From Affinundibacterium baiyunense (GTDB taxonomy: Bacteria; Pseudomonadota; Gammaproteobacteria; Burkholderiales; Burkholderiaceae_D): 64,000 nucleotides of DNA. Position numbers and translations under genes: made by a program. The stretch's first letter is position 1; every line of letters starts with the position of its first letter. Shown here in pieces: positions 27,719 to 36,259 of this stretch. The stretch lies in assembly GCF_018139645.1 (NCBI RefSeq), contig NZ_JAGSPM010000003.1, forward strand, positions 1 through 64,000, given 5' to 3'. The notes under the pieces are model-generated. The model worked only from the letters and a program-made list of their open reading frames with translations, did not search any database and had not been told where the DNA came from.

Positions 27719-27806
27719 CGTCGCTCCCGCGAAGGAGGGAGTCCAGTGTCTCTCGTTAATCAAGCAAAGCCACTGGATTCCCGCTAAGAGCATGTGGGAA
27801 TGACAG
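27719..27806. repeat. MITE-like palindromic element, second diverged copy
   Basis: The left unit CGTCGCTCCCGCGAAGGAGG...TCCAGTG and the right unit CACTGGATTCCCGC...GTGGGAATGACAG are imperfect inverted copies, the same architecture as 24451-24531 but with more substitutions and a longer spacer. Confidence 0.65.
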
Positions 27807-27990
27807 ACATTACAGCAAACTGAATTTTCTTAAGTGCGCCAAACAATAAAGAAAATAAATTGAAGCAATAAGTTTTGGAAGTAAGTAACAATCAAAGCAA
27901 CACCCAAGCCTCACTTAACAAAAACTGAGGCAAACCATCAACCAACAAAATTGGTTTTAACGGCGCAAACGGCTATCATATGCGCCACAA

Positions 27991-28048
27991 GAGATTTCTA
28001 AGGTGTTGACCAAACAGGTCAATTCCCAAATCTCGCTTAGAAATGGAG
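27991..28048 (+). promoter_or_regulatory. asnS leader with two mutually exclusive stems next to the ribosome-binding site
   Basis: The segment GAGATTTCTAAG (27991-28002) can pair through ATTTCTAAG (27994-28002) with CTTAGAAAT (28036-28044), or through GAGATTT (27991-27997) with AAATCTC (28028-28034). The two pairings overlap on the left arm and so exclude each other. An internal hairpin TTGACC/GGTCAA (28006-28011/28017-28022, loop AAACA) is compatible with both. The first pairing ends directly against the GGAG ribosome-binding site (28045-28048). This layout suggests a translational switch or attenuator; no known riboswitch or T-box signature was recognised. Confidence 0.5.
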
Positions 28049-28057
28049 AAAACAAAC

Positions 28058-29458
28058 ATGGCAACTTTCAGCGTCAAAGACGTCCTCAACGGCAAAGCCC
28101 CAAGTGACACTAGCGTCACCGTTCAAGGTTGGGTACGTACCCGCCGCGATTCCAAAGCGGGCGTGTCTTTCTTGGCACTCACCGATGGCTCTTGCTTCGG
28201 CACTTTACAAATCGTGGTACCGAATACTTTGTCTAACTACGATGCCGAAGTCTTGCACTTAACTGCAGGCGCATCCTTTGCTGCAACAGGCAATATCGTG
28301 CCATCGCAAGGTGGCGGTCAAAGTTTTGAGATGCAGGCAGAAAGCGTGCAGGTATTTGGCTTGGTCGAAGACCCAGACACCTACCCTATTCAACCAAAAC
28401 CGCACAGCATGGAATTCTTGCGCGAGAACGCTCACTTGCGCGCGCGTACTAACATCATGGGCGCAGTGGCACGTACACGTCACTCGATTGCACAAGCGAT
28501 TCACCGCTTCTTCCATGAGCAAGACTTTTACTGGGTCAACACACCGATCTTGACCGCATCTGACTGCGAAGGCGCAGGCGAAATGTTCCGCGTATCCACC
28601 TTGGATATGATGAACTTCCCAAAAACACCAGAAGGCAAACCAGATTTCAGCAAAGACTTCTTCGGCAAAGAAACTTTCTTGACAGTCTCAGGTCAGTTGA
28701 ACGTAGAAACCTATTGCATGGCATTGTCTAAGGTCTACACCTTCGGCCCAACCTTCCGCGCAGAAAACTCCAACACCAGCCGTCACTTGGCTGAGTTCTG
28801 GATGATAGAACCTGAAGTCGCTTTCGCAGACTTGGCACAAAATGCCGACCTCGCTGAAGCGATGTTGAAATATGTGTTCACCGCAGTATTGAACGAACGT
28901 GCAGACGATATGGCCTTCTTCGAAGAGCGCGTAGAAAAAGGCGTGATCGCGAAACTGCAAAACATCATCGCCAAACCATTCGTTCGCATGGACTACACCG
29001 AAGCAGTCAATATCTTGCAAAACTGTGGTCAAAAATTCGAATACCCAGTGTCATGGGGCACCGATCTGCAATCTGAACACGAACGCTACCTCGCTGAAAA
29101 ACACGTCAACGGCCCAGTGGTTCTGCAAAACTATCCAAAAGACATCAAGTCTTTCTACATGCGCATGAACGACGACGGAAAAACAGTAGCAGCGATGGAC
29201 ATCTTAGCCCCAGGCATAGGCGAAATCATCGGCGGCTCACAACGTGAAGAACGCTTAGACGTATTAGACGCGCGCATGGAAGAAGTCGGCTTGGTAAAAG
29301 AACCGTACTACTGGTACCGCGACCTGCGCCGCTACGGCACAGTACCACACGCAGGTTTTGGTTTAGGTTTTGAACGTGCGGTGTCTTACATCACTGGTGT
29401 GGGTAATGTGCGGGATGTGATTCCGTTTCCGCGTACGCCGGGGAATGTGCGGTTCTAA
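28058..29458 (+). CDS. asnS: Asparaginyl-tRNA synthetase
   Basis: A 466-residue class II aminoacyl-tRNA synthetase. The ATG at 28058 ([12 protein letters not shown]) is preferred over an ATG five codons upstream because GGAG (28045-28048) is correctly spaced for it and actually overlaps the upstream codon. The OB-fold anticodon-binding domain covers about 1-115 ([24 protein letters not shown]). Class II motifs follow: [21 protein letters not shown] (motif 2) and [30 protein letters not shown] (motif 3). Its presence means Asn-tRNA is made directly. It has a dedicated leader and terminator, so it is probably monocistronic. Confidence 0.97.
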   Translation: MATFSVKDVLNGKAPSDTSVTVQGWVRTRRDSKAGVSFLALTDGSCFGTLQIVVPNTLSNYDAEVLHLTAGASFAATGNIVPSQGGGQSFEMQAESVQVFGLVEDPDTYPIQPKPHSMEFLRENAHLRARTNIMGAVARTRHSIAQAIHRFFHEQDFYWVNTPILTASDCEGAGEMFRVSTLDMMNFPKTPEGKPDFSKDFFGKETFLTVSGQLNVETYCMALSKVYTFGPTFRAENSNTSRHLAEFWMIEPEVAFADLAQNADLAEAMLKYVFTAVLNERADDMAFFEERVEKGVIAKLQNIIAKPFVRMDYTEAVNILQNCGQKFEYPVSWGTDLQSEHERYLAEKHVNGPVVLQNYPKDIKSFYMRMNDDGKTVAAMDILAPGIGEIIGGSQREERLDVLDARMEEVGLVKEPYYWYRDLRRYGTVPHAGFGLGFERAVSYITGVGNVRDVIPFPRTPGNVRF

Positions 29459-29480
29459 TTTTTGGGTTTGAGTTTGAATG

Positions 29481-29511
29481 AAAAAGGGCGACTTTTGGGT
29501 CGCCCTTTTTT
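29481..29511 (+). terminator. Strong Rho-independent terminator of asnS
   Basis: AAAAAGGGCGAC (29481-29492) and GTCGCCCTTTTT (29499-29510) form a 12-bp stem with loop TTTTGG and a T-run, 22 bp after the asnS stop. Confidence 0.95.
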
Positions 29512-29633
29512 GTTATTGGTGATCATTCGAATCAAGTGCCACTCAGGCTTGATGAAACTTCAAACAAATTGATCTTTTAAATAATCCGCGTTACAGTTCA
29601 TTTTTGCAAATTAATGAACGCTAGGTTCATGTC

Positions 29634-29978
29634 ATGAACAAAATCCCCGCGGAGGAACTTGATCTACTAACTTTCTTCGAATGTGAGCCTAAGCTCCGCG
29701 ATGAAGACGTTCCTTGGGTATATAACGATGCAGCATACGAGTTTTCTCTCAACGAAATTTCCCTGTCCTGAGCCATCGCCCCTTCATACAAAGACGTTCG
29801 CCTGACTCTCAGGGAAAAGACTACCGTGCTCTATGAGCTAAATGCGATGAGTGTCGCGGATATCCGATACCATAAAGAAGGAAACACTGAAATTCTTGAA
29901 ATTGAACTCAACAAGAAAGATAGACTATGGGTTCGTCTCAAGCCTGCTATCACCATCAAACAAGAGGCGAAAGAATGA
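29634..29978 (+). pseudogene. Hypothetical gene of 114 codons interrupted by an in-frame TGA
   Basis: The frame opens at ATG 29634 (MNKIPAEELDLLTFFECEP) and closes at TGA 29976-29978, exactly in frame, but codon 46 is TGA (29769-29771). The two halves read as one protein: ...FSLNEISLS-stop-AIAPSYKDVRLTL... then IEILELELN-type strands (TEILEIELNKKDRLWVRLKP). A TGG-to-TGA change is the simplest explanation. The final TGA overlaps the next start as ATGA, showing it was the first gene of a coupled series. No family is recognised. It could be a genuine recoding case, but no selenocysteine context is evident. Confidence 0.65.
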
Positions 29979-30079
29979 ACCTGACAAATCCAATATTCAG
30001 TCGCCCCAAAGCTCGCCGCATTGTTCCCCTCCGTGCTGCACGCTTCGGCGTCGATAATGCCCAAGGTTACGAATCATGA
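29975..30079 (+). CDS. Small coupled ORF, 34 codons
   Basis: MNLTNPIFSRPKARRIVPLR and on to QGYES; the ATG overlaps the stop of the upstream interrupted gene (ATGA) and its own stop overlaps the next ATG (ATGA). The residues are basic, with no recognised family. The double ATGA overlap is the only evidence that it is or was translated. Confidence 0.4.
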   Translation: MNLTNPIFSRPKARRIVPLRAARFGVDNAQGYES

Positions 30080-30159
30080 CCGATCCGCGTCTATTGGAAA
30101 TATGGGACATCGCTGAATCATGTACGGTGGGCACGGGTTTTGTGCCCACGTGGCGATGA
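30076..30159 (+). pseudogene. Gene fragment truncated by a dispersed repeat
   Basis: The frame starts at an ATGA overlap (MTDPRLLEIWDIAES) and after about 16 codons runs into the GGTGGGCACGGG repeat at 30126, which supplies a premature stop at 30157-30159. It appears to be the 5' end of a third gene in the coupled series whose remainder was lost or replaced by the repeat. Confidence 0.5.
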
Positions 30160-30210
30160 AGCTGTGCCCACCCTACGCCCTATCCGATGAATTCGCAATA
30201 ATTCCTCTAG
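30126..30210. repeat. Intergenic element copy A (GTGGGCAC...GTGCCCACCCTACG family)
   Basis: Contains GTGGGCAC-GGGTTTT-GTGCCCAC and a further GTGCCCACCCTACG, followed by GAATTCGCAATAATT. It shares CGATGAAGCTGTGCCCAC and its tail with copy B (32072-32182) and copy C (37129-37244). This is the best-preserved hairpin of the three. Confidence 0.7.
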
Positions 30211-30428
30211 ACCTACACACCCGAAATCAAAAAAACCAAAAACTGATAAGGTGCAATCTTTTCGTAAGTCCTCATGTGAAATATCATGGAGACAAACCGT
30301 CAGAGGCACGGAAAAGTGCATGACTATTTTGCTATAGCCATTCCAATAAACTTACCTGCTCACGCAACAATAATTACCAATAACAAACTATTCAATAGCT
30401 GCGGGCTCATCCCTAACAATTCTGACAA

Positions 30429-30998
30429 ATGACTACCATGCGTTCTCAAATAGACTTACTTGGACAAAGAATTGCCATCTTGATCGAGCGCCTGCGCAAT
30501 ATGGGCTACGTATTCGAAGACCCCACACAAGTATTTCCAGGGCCTGAAATTGAAACCGAAACTATCATCGAAAAGATTGAGCGTGAGGTTGGCGAAATTC
30601 CAGAAGCATTGAAACTTTTTTGGCGGCAGGTAGGAAGCGTCAATTTGACTGGTCACCATCCCTCTTGGACTGAGACTGAATTTTGCCCTGACCCACTGAT
30701 CGTCTATCCAGCTTCCTATGCGCTCTACTACTTTGAAGACGAGCACGGAAACCATCTTGAGTATGACAAGCCGTTTCAAATCATTATTGCGCCAGACGAG
30801 CTGCACAAGGCCAATGTTAGCGGAGGAGCGCCATACTCGATAAGTATTCCTGCCGTGGCAAATGATCCTCCTCTCAACGCATCGCCTGTAACAGAGACGT
30901 TTTTGGAACACATTGATCGTTCGTTAAAGAGTGGCGGGTTTCCCGGCATAGAGGGCGATCAAAACCACAATTGGCCCATCGCTAAGCTACGTTGCTGA
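30429..30998 (+). CDS. SUKH (SMI1/KNR4)-like protein, possible immunity protein
   Basis: A 189-residue soluble acidic protein. The segment TIIEKIEREVGEIPEALKLFWRQVGSVNLTG (about 45-75) matches the SMI1/KNR4 opening pattern (an N-terminal helix, then LPxxLxxFWxxVGxxxL). Later strands (YYFEDEHGNHL, FQIIIAPDELHKANVSGG) fit the alpha/beta SUKH fold. SUKH proteins often neutralise polymorphic or contact-dependent toxins, but many are orphans. No toxin gene is adjacent; an interrupted coupled gene string lies upstream. The function is therefore inferred from fold resemblance only. Confidence 0.6.
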   Translation: MTTMRSQIDLLGQRIAILIERLRNMGYVFEDPTQVFPGPEIETETIIEKIEREVGEIPEALKLFWRQVGSVNLTGHHPSWTETEFCPDPLIVYPASYALYYFEDEHGNHLEYDKPFQIIIAPDELHKANVSGGAPYSISIPAVANDPPLNASPVTETFLEHIDRSLKSGGFPGIEGDQNHNWPIAKLRC

Positions 30999-31269
30999 TT
31001 ACCTGCTTCATTTATCGTCAACAACCGTATCACGCAGGGACGGCAATTGATTGTCCCTTCAAGACATATGTTTTATCCGCCATTAGACATTTCACTAAGC
31101 TAAACTCCAAATTGGTTGAAGAGCATTATTGTTCACCGCCTAAGCTAAACAAGCACACTTTTGCCTCAACACTTGAATTAAGACGACAACTTACAATAAG
31201 CTAATGTTTACTCCTCATTTCCAACTTATGCAGTTGCAGTAGATAAGCATCATTTCAAAGAGGTTCTCA

Positions 31270-31977
31270 ATGTTAAGAAACAATTTTTTTCTGCTGCTAG
31301 TATTCTTTGCCACTCCAACTTTCGCTCAAACCGATGAGCCTTTTAGCAAGTGGGTTCCTAATAATTGGAAACTCATCGACAGTGAGAAAGGAGACCTGAA
31401 CCGCGACGGAATTGAGGACGTGGTACTTGTGATTGAAGAGAAAAATCCTGACAACTTCAAAGCAAATAGCGGATCTGGGCCATCGATACTGAATCTTAAT
31501 CCGCGTCGTCTAATTGTTCTATTGGGATCGCAGAATGGGTTCAAAGAACTTATACGCCGAGACGCATTGCTACCAAGCGAGCATGTTGAAGATATGGGAT
31601 GTTTGGGAGATCCCTTAGCGAACGGAGGTATCGCAATTGAGCGAGGTAATCTCACCATTAATTTGCAAGACTGGCGAAGCTGCGGTAGCTATGGCGTGGT
31701 CGATGAAAAATTCACTTTTCGCCTGCAGGGAACGCGATTTCAATTGATAGGCTATGATCGTTCCGAGTCTTCTCGAAGCACTGGCGAAAGATCCGAATAC
31801 AGCACCAATTATCTGAATGGAAAAATCAAAATAAGCACCGGGTTAAATGACTTTAGCAATGTCAAGGCCAAGGTAACTTGGAAAAAACGTCAATCCAGCC
31901 GAGCTTTCTTCTTAGATGACATCACTCTCCAGTGCGACACGGCTGATCCCGCACAAAAAAATAATTGGTGCCAATGA
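31270..31977 (+). CDS. Secreted protein with FG-GAP/EF-hand-like calcium loop
   Basis: A 235-residue protein with a clear signal peptide (FFLLLVFFATPTFAQ) and AGAGG-type ribosome-binding site. The mature N-terminus has KGDLNRDGIEDVVLVIE, an Asp-rich DxNxDGxxD loop typical of VCBS/FG-GAP or dockerin-like calcium sites. The next strands (RLIVLLGSQNG, LTINLQDWRSCGSYG, KFTFRLQGTRFQLIGYDRSE) are those of a beta-rich periplasmic protein. Four cysteines may form disulfides. No enzymatic motif is visible. It is followed directly by a copy of the intergenic repeat family. Confidence 0.65.
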   Translation: MLRNNFFLLLVFFATPTFAQTDEPFSKWVPNNWKLIDSEKGDLNRDGIEDVVLVIEEKNPDNFKANSGSGPSILNLNPRRLIVLLGSQNGFKELIRRDALLPSEHVEDMGCLGDPLANGGIAIERGNLTINLQDWRSCGSYGVVDEKFTFRLQGTRFQLIGYDRSESSRSTGERSEYSTNYLNGKIKISTGLNDFSNVKAKVTWKKRQSSRAFFLDDITLQCDTADPAQKNNWCQ

Positions 31978-32287
31978 GGCCAATTTGGGGCAGCCATTTA
32001 AGTTCACTACACTTTTTGTACTTATGCTGATTGCTTGCGCACACCGAATTAAACCTTGTCTTGCTTTTTTATTTTTTCAATCTTTTTCAACCGTCATGCG
32101 TGGGCACGATGAAGCTGTGTCCACACTACGAATCACTCAATGGAGTCGCCACAATTTCACTAACACGGCAATCTATGTTGGGGAACGAAATTAGGGGAAG
32201 TTCACTTCAATAAAGGCTGCGAAAACATGTTTACGCGTGCTTCGTCAAAATACCTATCCACCTACATTTCGGTCCGCCATAAGATCT
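31978..32287. other. Gap between secreted protein and DUF4214 gene
   Basis: About 310 bp between converging genes, largely filled by repeat copy B (32072-32182). No gene or clear terminator was seen in the rest. Confidence 0.5.
32072..32182. repeat. Intergenic element copy B
   Basis: TTTTTTCAATCTTTTTCAAC then GTGGGCACGATGAAGCTGTG then TCCACACTACG, and the tail CTAACACGGCAATCTATGTT. The GTGGGCAC/GTGTCCAC stem carries one mismatch. It shares its upstream T-rich part and tail with copy C, and its hairpin with copy A. Confidence 0.75.
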
Positions 32288-35200
32288 TCATTGAGAAAGA
32301 TTAAAAGTGATATCTGAAATATTTCCTGCCAAATCTTGAACACCAATGACCGTGATTTTTTCTGCATAAAAGAAATTATCACTTGCACCCGACCTTAATG
32401 TGAGTTCATTTCCTGCGGCATTCCAACTCAACAAGCTACTGTCAACTTTGAACACATCTTTATTCAATTCTATATTATTTGAATTAATAAAAGATAATTG
32501 AGTTAGTTTGTTTATCGATTCAGAAAATTTGAACACCACTTCTCGATTAAATGGATTCGTGGATGTTGGGACATACCGAGATTTAATCGATATCTCTTTT
32601 GCAGTTGGTGGCGTGATATCTCCCATTAAACTACTAGCCGAATCGTTAAATATCATAAGTGACTGAAGATTCTTTGAGACCGAATTTCCCGCAGCGTCAA
32701 AAAGCGTGACTTCTGCTTTGCCTTGACCTATTGCGACTGCTAATTTGTCAGCATTGGCTTTAGTTAAATTAAAATCGAGAAGCCCGTCGGAACTACTAAT
32801 GTAATTGTCTTGAGCCAACAACTGATTATCGATAGAAAGAATTGCCTTACCGCCGGTGCTCTGCATTGCAGTTATTTGCAGCTCAACATTTTTTGTACCA
32901 TTAGCACCGTCAGAAATAAAAAGCTTCCTAGGGGCATCTGGTGCCTTAAAATCTTGCTTAATAGTGTATTGAGTATGAACGCCATTCAACTCACCTTTGG
33001 CGTTATATACCCAAACACTAAATTTGGAATCTTTATTGAGAATAGAATTCAGATTGGCAGAACTGAGTGAAAAATTAACACTAGTATCTGAACTAGCAAT
33101 TTGATCATCTACTGCGATAGCTTTGGAGTCGAAATTAAAATGCAATTCGGCTCGCCCACCTGCATAATCACTGCCACTAATTTTTGCGCTTGCAACAAGG
33201 CCAGTATTACTTGCATTAAATGTCTGATATACGACATTTCCACCAACAGCTTGAACTTGAATATCGGTGATAGCAGAAGGACCGACATAGGTAGAACCAT
33301 AACTACTTTTTGACCAAACATTTCGCAAATCTCCAGTTGTTTGTAAAGTATTGCCATTGCTATCTATATACGCAACTTTAAAACCATTCATACCAAATGC
33401 ATCTCGCATCTGAAGATCGAAATTGAATTCGACGGTATTACTTTTTCCCTCAACTAGATAGCCGTCTGCCAGATAATTCGACCCCAATAACAACTTAATT
33501 TTTGACGTATTGCTAGGAATATTGGACGTAGCAACTTGAATTTTAAAAATCTCTCTATCCGGCTGCTGATAACTAAAAGTGAGACTAGACGGTGTGATTT
33601 TCCCAAAAAGCTCCAAGTAATTTACTGTTGCCAAGTTAATCTCATTTTTGGTATTGACCATAACAAATGGTCGAACAGCAGTATCCACCATTTGATTATT
33701 CGCGTTATAAAGTTTAACGCTCAAAAAGTCACTCTTAGGAAAATACTCAGAAAGCTTTATGCCATCATTTCCCAATATAGAATCAACAGAGTAGTCACCT
33801 TTTTTAATTTCACTATCCGTGGCAATTAACTTACCTCCAAAGTAAAACTCGGCACGCCCCCCCACTGCAACATTGGTAGAAATGCCTGCACTTAGCGTTG
33901 CCAGTAAATCCCGGGTATCGATTAATTGAGATTGAGATTGTCCACTGAAACTACCTTTCACATAAACGACAATTATGTCGCTGGCTACAAGTCCTGTTCC
34001 TGTTCCTGTTCCTGTTCCTGTGCCTGTGCCTGTTCCTGTGCCTGTTCCTGTTCCTGTTCCTGTGCCTGTTCCTGTGCCTGTGCCTGTTCCTGTTCCTGTT
34101 CCTGTTCCTGTTCCTGTGCCTGTGCCTGTGCCTGTTCCTGTGCCTGTTCCTGTGCCTGTTCCTGTGCCTGTGCCTGTTCCTGTTCCTGTTCCTGTTCCTG
34201 TTCCTGTTCCTGTGCCTGTGCCTGTGCCTGTGCCTGTTCCTGTGCCTGTTCCTGTGCCTGTTCCTGTGCCTGTGCCTGTTCCTGTTCCTGTTCCTGTTCC
34301 TGTTCCTGTTCCTGTGCCTGTGCCTGTTCCTGTGCCTGTTCCTGTGCCTGTTCCTGTTCCGTTAGGGGCACTGTCTTTAACAACCAAATTAATTGTAGAT
34401 TCCCCTGCAATTGCGTTTTGATTCAAATCATTAACGCTCACACTCAAAGTCCCACCTTGAGACACAACTTGTTTAAGCTCGTTAAAACTCGACTTTTGAA
34501 CTAGAAAATCCACTGTCTGATCAGTAGACAAAATAATCTCATCACTCGCAATCACATTGCCATTTAATTTTAAAAATGCCTTGCCGTTGAAATAGTCTAA
34601 AGCATCAATCTTCGCACTGACTCTAAAACCAGTATTGCTTGAGTTAAGGGTATTATTTTCTACACTTCCCCCAATTGCGGTAAATTGTAAATTAGTGGCT
34701 GGTTTACCCTGCGGGTAATTAAAATTGAGTATTCCTAAATCATTAATGCCTTTATGAGAAACCTTATTGCCAGCTTGATCATAAAGCGCAATTTCTATGT
34801 TAAAACTCTCCAAGTAAAATGCCTGATAAAACTCTTTTCCTTCTTTATAACCCATATTAAATTCAATCAAGTCATCATTCGATAAAATGATCGAATCTCG
34901 TGCTAGCTCTTTTCCATGGACAACAATCACAGCATACCCACCTGAACTCTCAAAAGGTTTAATACCTACTTTTAATTTTGACGTGTAGTAATCTAGACCT
35001 ACGGGTGACGCAGTCGTCCAGCTCGTAGTTAAACTAAAGTCGCGTGGTTTTGTTGGCGGTGTAGTATCTAAGTTAAAAGAGAGCGTGGGGGAGGTGTCAC
35101 GGACAATTCCATTAGCACTAGTTACTTTTATCGAGATGATTTGATTGCCATCCACACCCCAATTCAAATTAGGTGGAACCAAAATAGTTAATTTACCGAG

Positions 35201-35938
35201 TGCGATATCTGCAGCACTAATAACATGAACGTTAATACCCGAAATTGGTGCCGAATTTCTCAGTAATTGAAGAGAGTCCCCTAGTTTGGCACCATCTGCT
35301 AAAGAAACCTCAATTGGAAAGCCTTGTTTCACCTCATCAGAGTTAATTCCGGAGGCCGCTGCAAGAATCTTTATCGCTTGTATTGCAGCTCCTGCGCTGG
35401 AACCTGGAGTAGTCGATCCACCTCCAGTCAATGATGGAATAAATTGAAAAATTGAACTTGGATCCGCATTTACGTTCGACAACACTTGCCTGACTATCGC
35501 AAAAGCTTCAGCATTTTTATAGTTATCCGCGAAAGAATTAAGCACCAAGTTATTAGTGAAGTTCTCAGAAAATTTTAACTTGTTAGAGATAATTTTAAAA
35601 TCATCGGTACCCTGCAGTGCACCATTTAGTATGGATAATGCAGCACCACCCAAATCAACTTTTCTCTTCTCAATTTGTCCAACCCAATAATTAAGACCGT
35701 CAGAATCAGGTGACCTATTAAACAAGTTTTTATATAATGTGCTAACGACATCTGTTAGTGACTTATCTTTATACTCTTTCTTATACTCAGCTTGCTCACT
35801 AAAACTTTGCGCTATTTGCGCAAAAGTTAACGCCCCACTTTCCAATTGTCCAATCCAATACTTCAGCCCCGCTACATCAGCTGGCCGATTAAAATAAGCG
35901 ATATAGATTTTTTGCAAAATTTCAGAAGACAAGCTCAT
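32288..35938 (-). CDS. Large DUF4214/Ig-like surface or secreted protein with Gly-Thr repeat linker
   Basis: A 1216-residue protein without a Sec signal. The N-terminus holds two DUF4214 motifs ([20 protein letters not shown] and [20 protein letters not shown], about 12-110), a domain common in type I-secreted and S-layer-like proteins. Repeated beta-sandwich modules follow, with recurring patterns such as [13 protein letters not shown] and [12 protein letters not shown]. Residues 527-648 are a pure Gly-Thr dipeptide run. The C-terminus (from about 1110) is an Ig-like Big_5 type domain ([10 protein letters not shown]...[10 protein letters not shown]). No secretion genes are adjacent. An AAAGG motif supports the start. 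Surface display or adhesion is plausible, not shown. Confidence 0.78.
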   Translation of the reverse strand: MSLSSEILQKIYIAYFNRPADVAGLKYWIGQLESGALTFAQIAQSFSEQAEYKKEYKDKSLTDVVSTLYKNLFNRSPDSDGLNYWVGQIEKRKVDLGGAALSILNGALQGTDDFKIISNKLKFSENFTNNLVLNSFADNYKNAEAFAIVRQVLSNVNADPSSIFQFIPSLTGGGSTTPGSSAGAAIQAIKILAAASGINSDEVKQGFPIEVSLADGAKLGDSLQLLRNSAPISGINVHVISAADIALGKLTILVPPNLNWGVDGNQIISIKVTSANGIVRDTSPTLSFNLDTTPPTKPRDFSLTTSWTTASPVGLDYYTSKLKVGIKPFESSGGYAVIVVHGKELARDSIILSNDDLIEFNMGYKEGKEFYQAFYLESFNIEIALYDQAGNKVSHKGINDLGILNFNYPQGKPATNLQFTAIGGSVENNTLNSSNTGFRVSAKIDALDYFNGKAFLKLNGNVIASDEIILSTDQTVDFLVQKSSFNELKQVVSQGGTLSVSVNDLNQNAIAGESTINLVVKDSAPNGTGTGTGTGTGTGTGTGTGTGTGTGTGTGTGTGTGTGTGTGTGTGTGTGTGTGTGTGTGTGTGTGTGTGTGTGTGTGTGTGTGTGTGTGTGTGTGTGTGTGTGTGTGTGTGTGTGTGTGTGTGLVASDIIVVYVKGSFSGQSQSQLIDTRDLLATLSAGISTNVAVGGRAEFYFGGKLIATDSEIKKGDYSVDSILGNDGIKLSEYFPKSDFLSVKLYNANNQMVDTAVRPFVMVNTKNEINLATVNYLELFGKITPSSLTFSYQQPDREIFKIQVATSNIPSNTSKIKLLLGSNYLADGYLVEGKSNTVEFNFDLQMRDAFGMNGFKVAYIDSNGNTLQTTGDLRNVWSKSSYGSTYVGPSAITDIQVQAVGGNVVYQTFNASNTGLVASAKISGSDYAGGRAELHFNFDSKAIAVDDQIASSDTSVNFSLSSANLNSILNKDSKFSVWVYNAKGELNGVHTQYTIKQDFKAPDAPRKLFISDGANGTKNVELQITAMQSTGGKAILSIDNQLLAQDNYISSSDGLLDFNLTKANADKLAVAIGQGKAEVTLFDAAGNSVSKNLQSLMIFNDSASSLMGDITPPTAKEISIKSRYVPTSTNPFNREVVFKFSESINKLTQLSFINSNNIELNKDVFKVDSSLLSWNAAGNELTLRSGASDNFFYAEKITVIGVQDLAGNISDITFNLSQ
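33995..34360 (-). repeat. 61-unit hexanucleotide tandem array encoding (Gly-Thr)61
   Basis: On the plus strand the array is 61 uninterrupted units of TGTTCC or TGTGCC; on the coding strand GGAACA or GGCACA, all Gly-Thr. The two variants are not random: blocks of 4-6 TGTTCC, 2-4 TGTGCC and an alternating tail recur with a period of about 15-17 units. Only the synonymous glycine third base varies. As unit length is divisible by three, copy-number change would alter linker length without frameshift. Confidence 0.95.
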
Positions 35939-36259
35939 GCGCTACCTTTACATTCAAGTATGAATTATTTTCACAAATATAAATATTAAAAATAAAAATG
36001 TATTTCTATGACTTTGTCATTATACCGTTATCACTTAAAAAATATGAAAGCTTGAATGAAAAGAGGGCTAAGGACAACTGATGAAATTAAACAATTTTAT
36101 TTTTTCACTTAGTCTGATCCAGGCCAATTTTCCTGATAAGACGTTTTAAGTCTTTGATTAACAATCCGATATAAACTTGATACGGACAAATTAAATCAAC
36201 AGCGCAAAAAAATAACAAACGAACCTGAATAGAGCAATCACTTCCAACCAACTCTCACG
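35939..36259. other. AT-rich divergent promoter region
   Basis: About 320 bp between the divergent DUF4214 and DUF2007 genes, strongly AT-rich. I see no repeat copy or strong symmetric element, only a short AAGAC/GTCTT pair near 36139-36157. Confidence 0.45.

Larger units (their letters stand above)
27504..28057. other. Repeat-rich gap between dut and asnS
   Basis: About 550 bp with no gene. It contains two CCCTTCTCCCGC-type repeats in opposite orientation, a fragment of the ACCCGCCCTACGA repeat, a MITE-like element (27719-27806), and the asnS leader with paired inverted repeats (27991-28044). The remainder (27807-27990) is AT-rich and presumably carries the asnS promoter. Confidence 0.7.

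Noticed and set aside
27991..28044. T-box riboswitch in front of asnS
   Set aside because: No T-box sequence, specifier loop or terminator/antiterminator pair is present; the structure is much shorter.
29769..29771. Selenocysteine recoding of the in-frame TGA
   Set aside because: No SECIS-like hairpin was evident directly after the TGA, and the downstream genes in the series are also broken, so simple decay is more likely.
33995..34360. CRISPR array
   Set aside because: Units are 6 bp, directly adjacent and without spacers; there are no cas genes.
33926..34504. Long open frames on the plus strand and in other frames across the Gly-Thr array (Val-Pro, Ser-Cys/Ala-Cys and Gln-Glu/Gln-Ala dipeptide repeats)
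   Set aside because: A 6-bp repeat without stop codons is open in most frames by necessity; the minus-strand frame continues as a 1216-residue protein with domains, the others do not.
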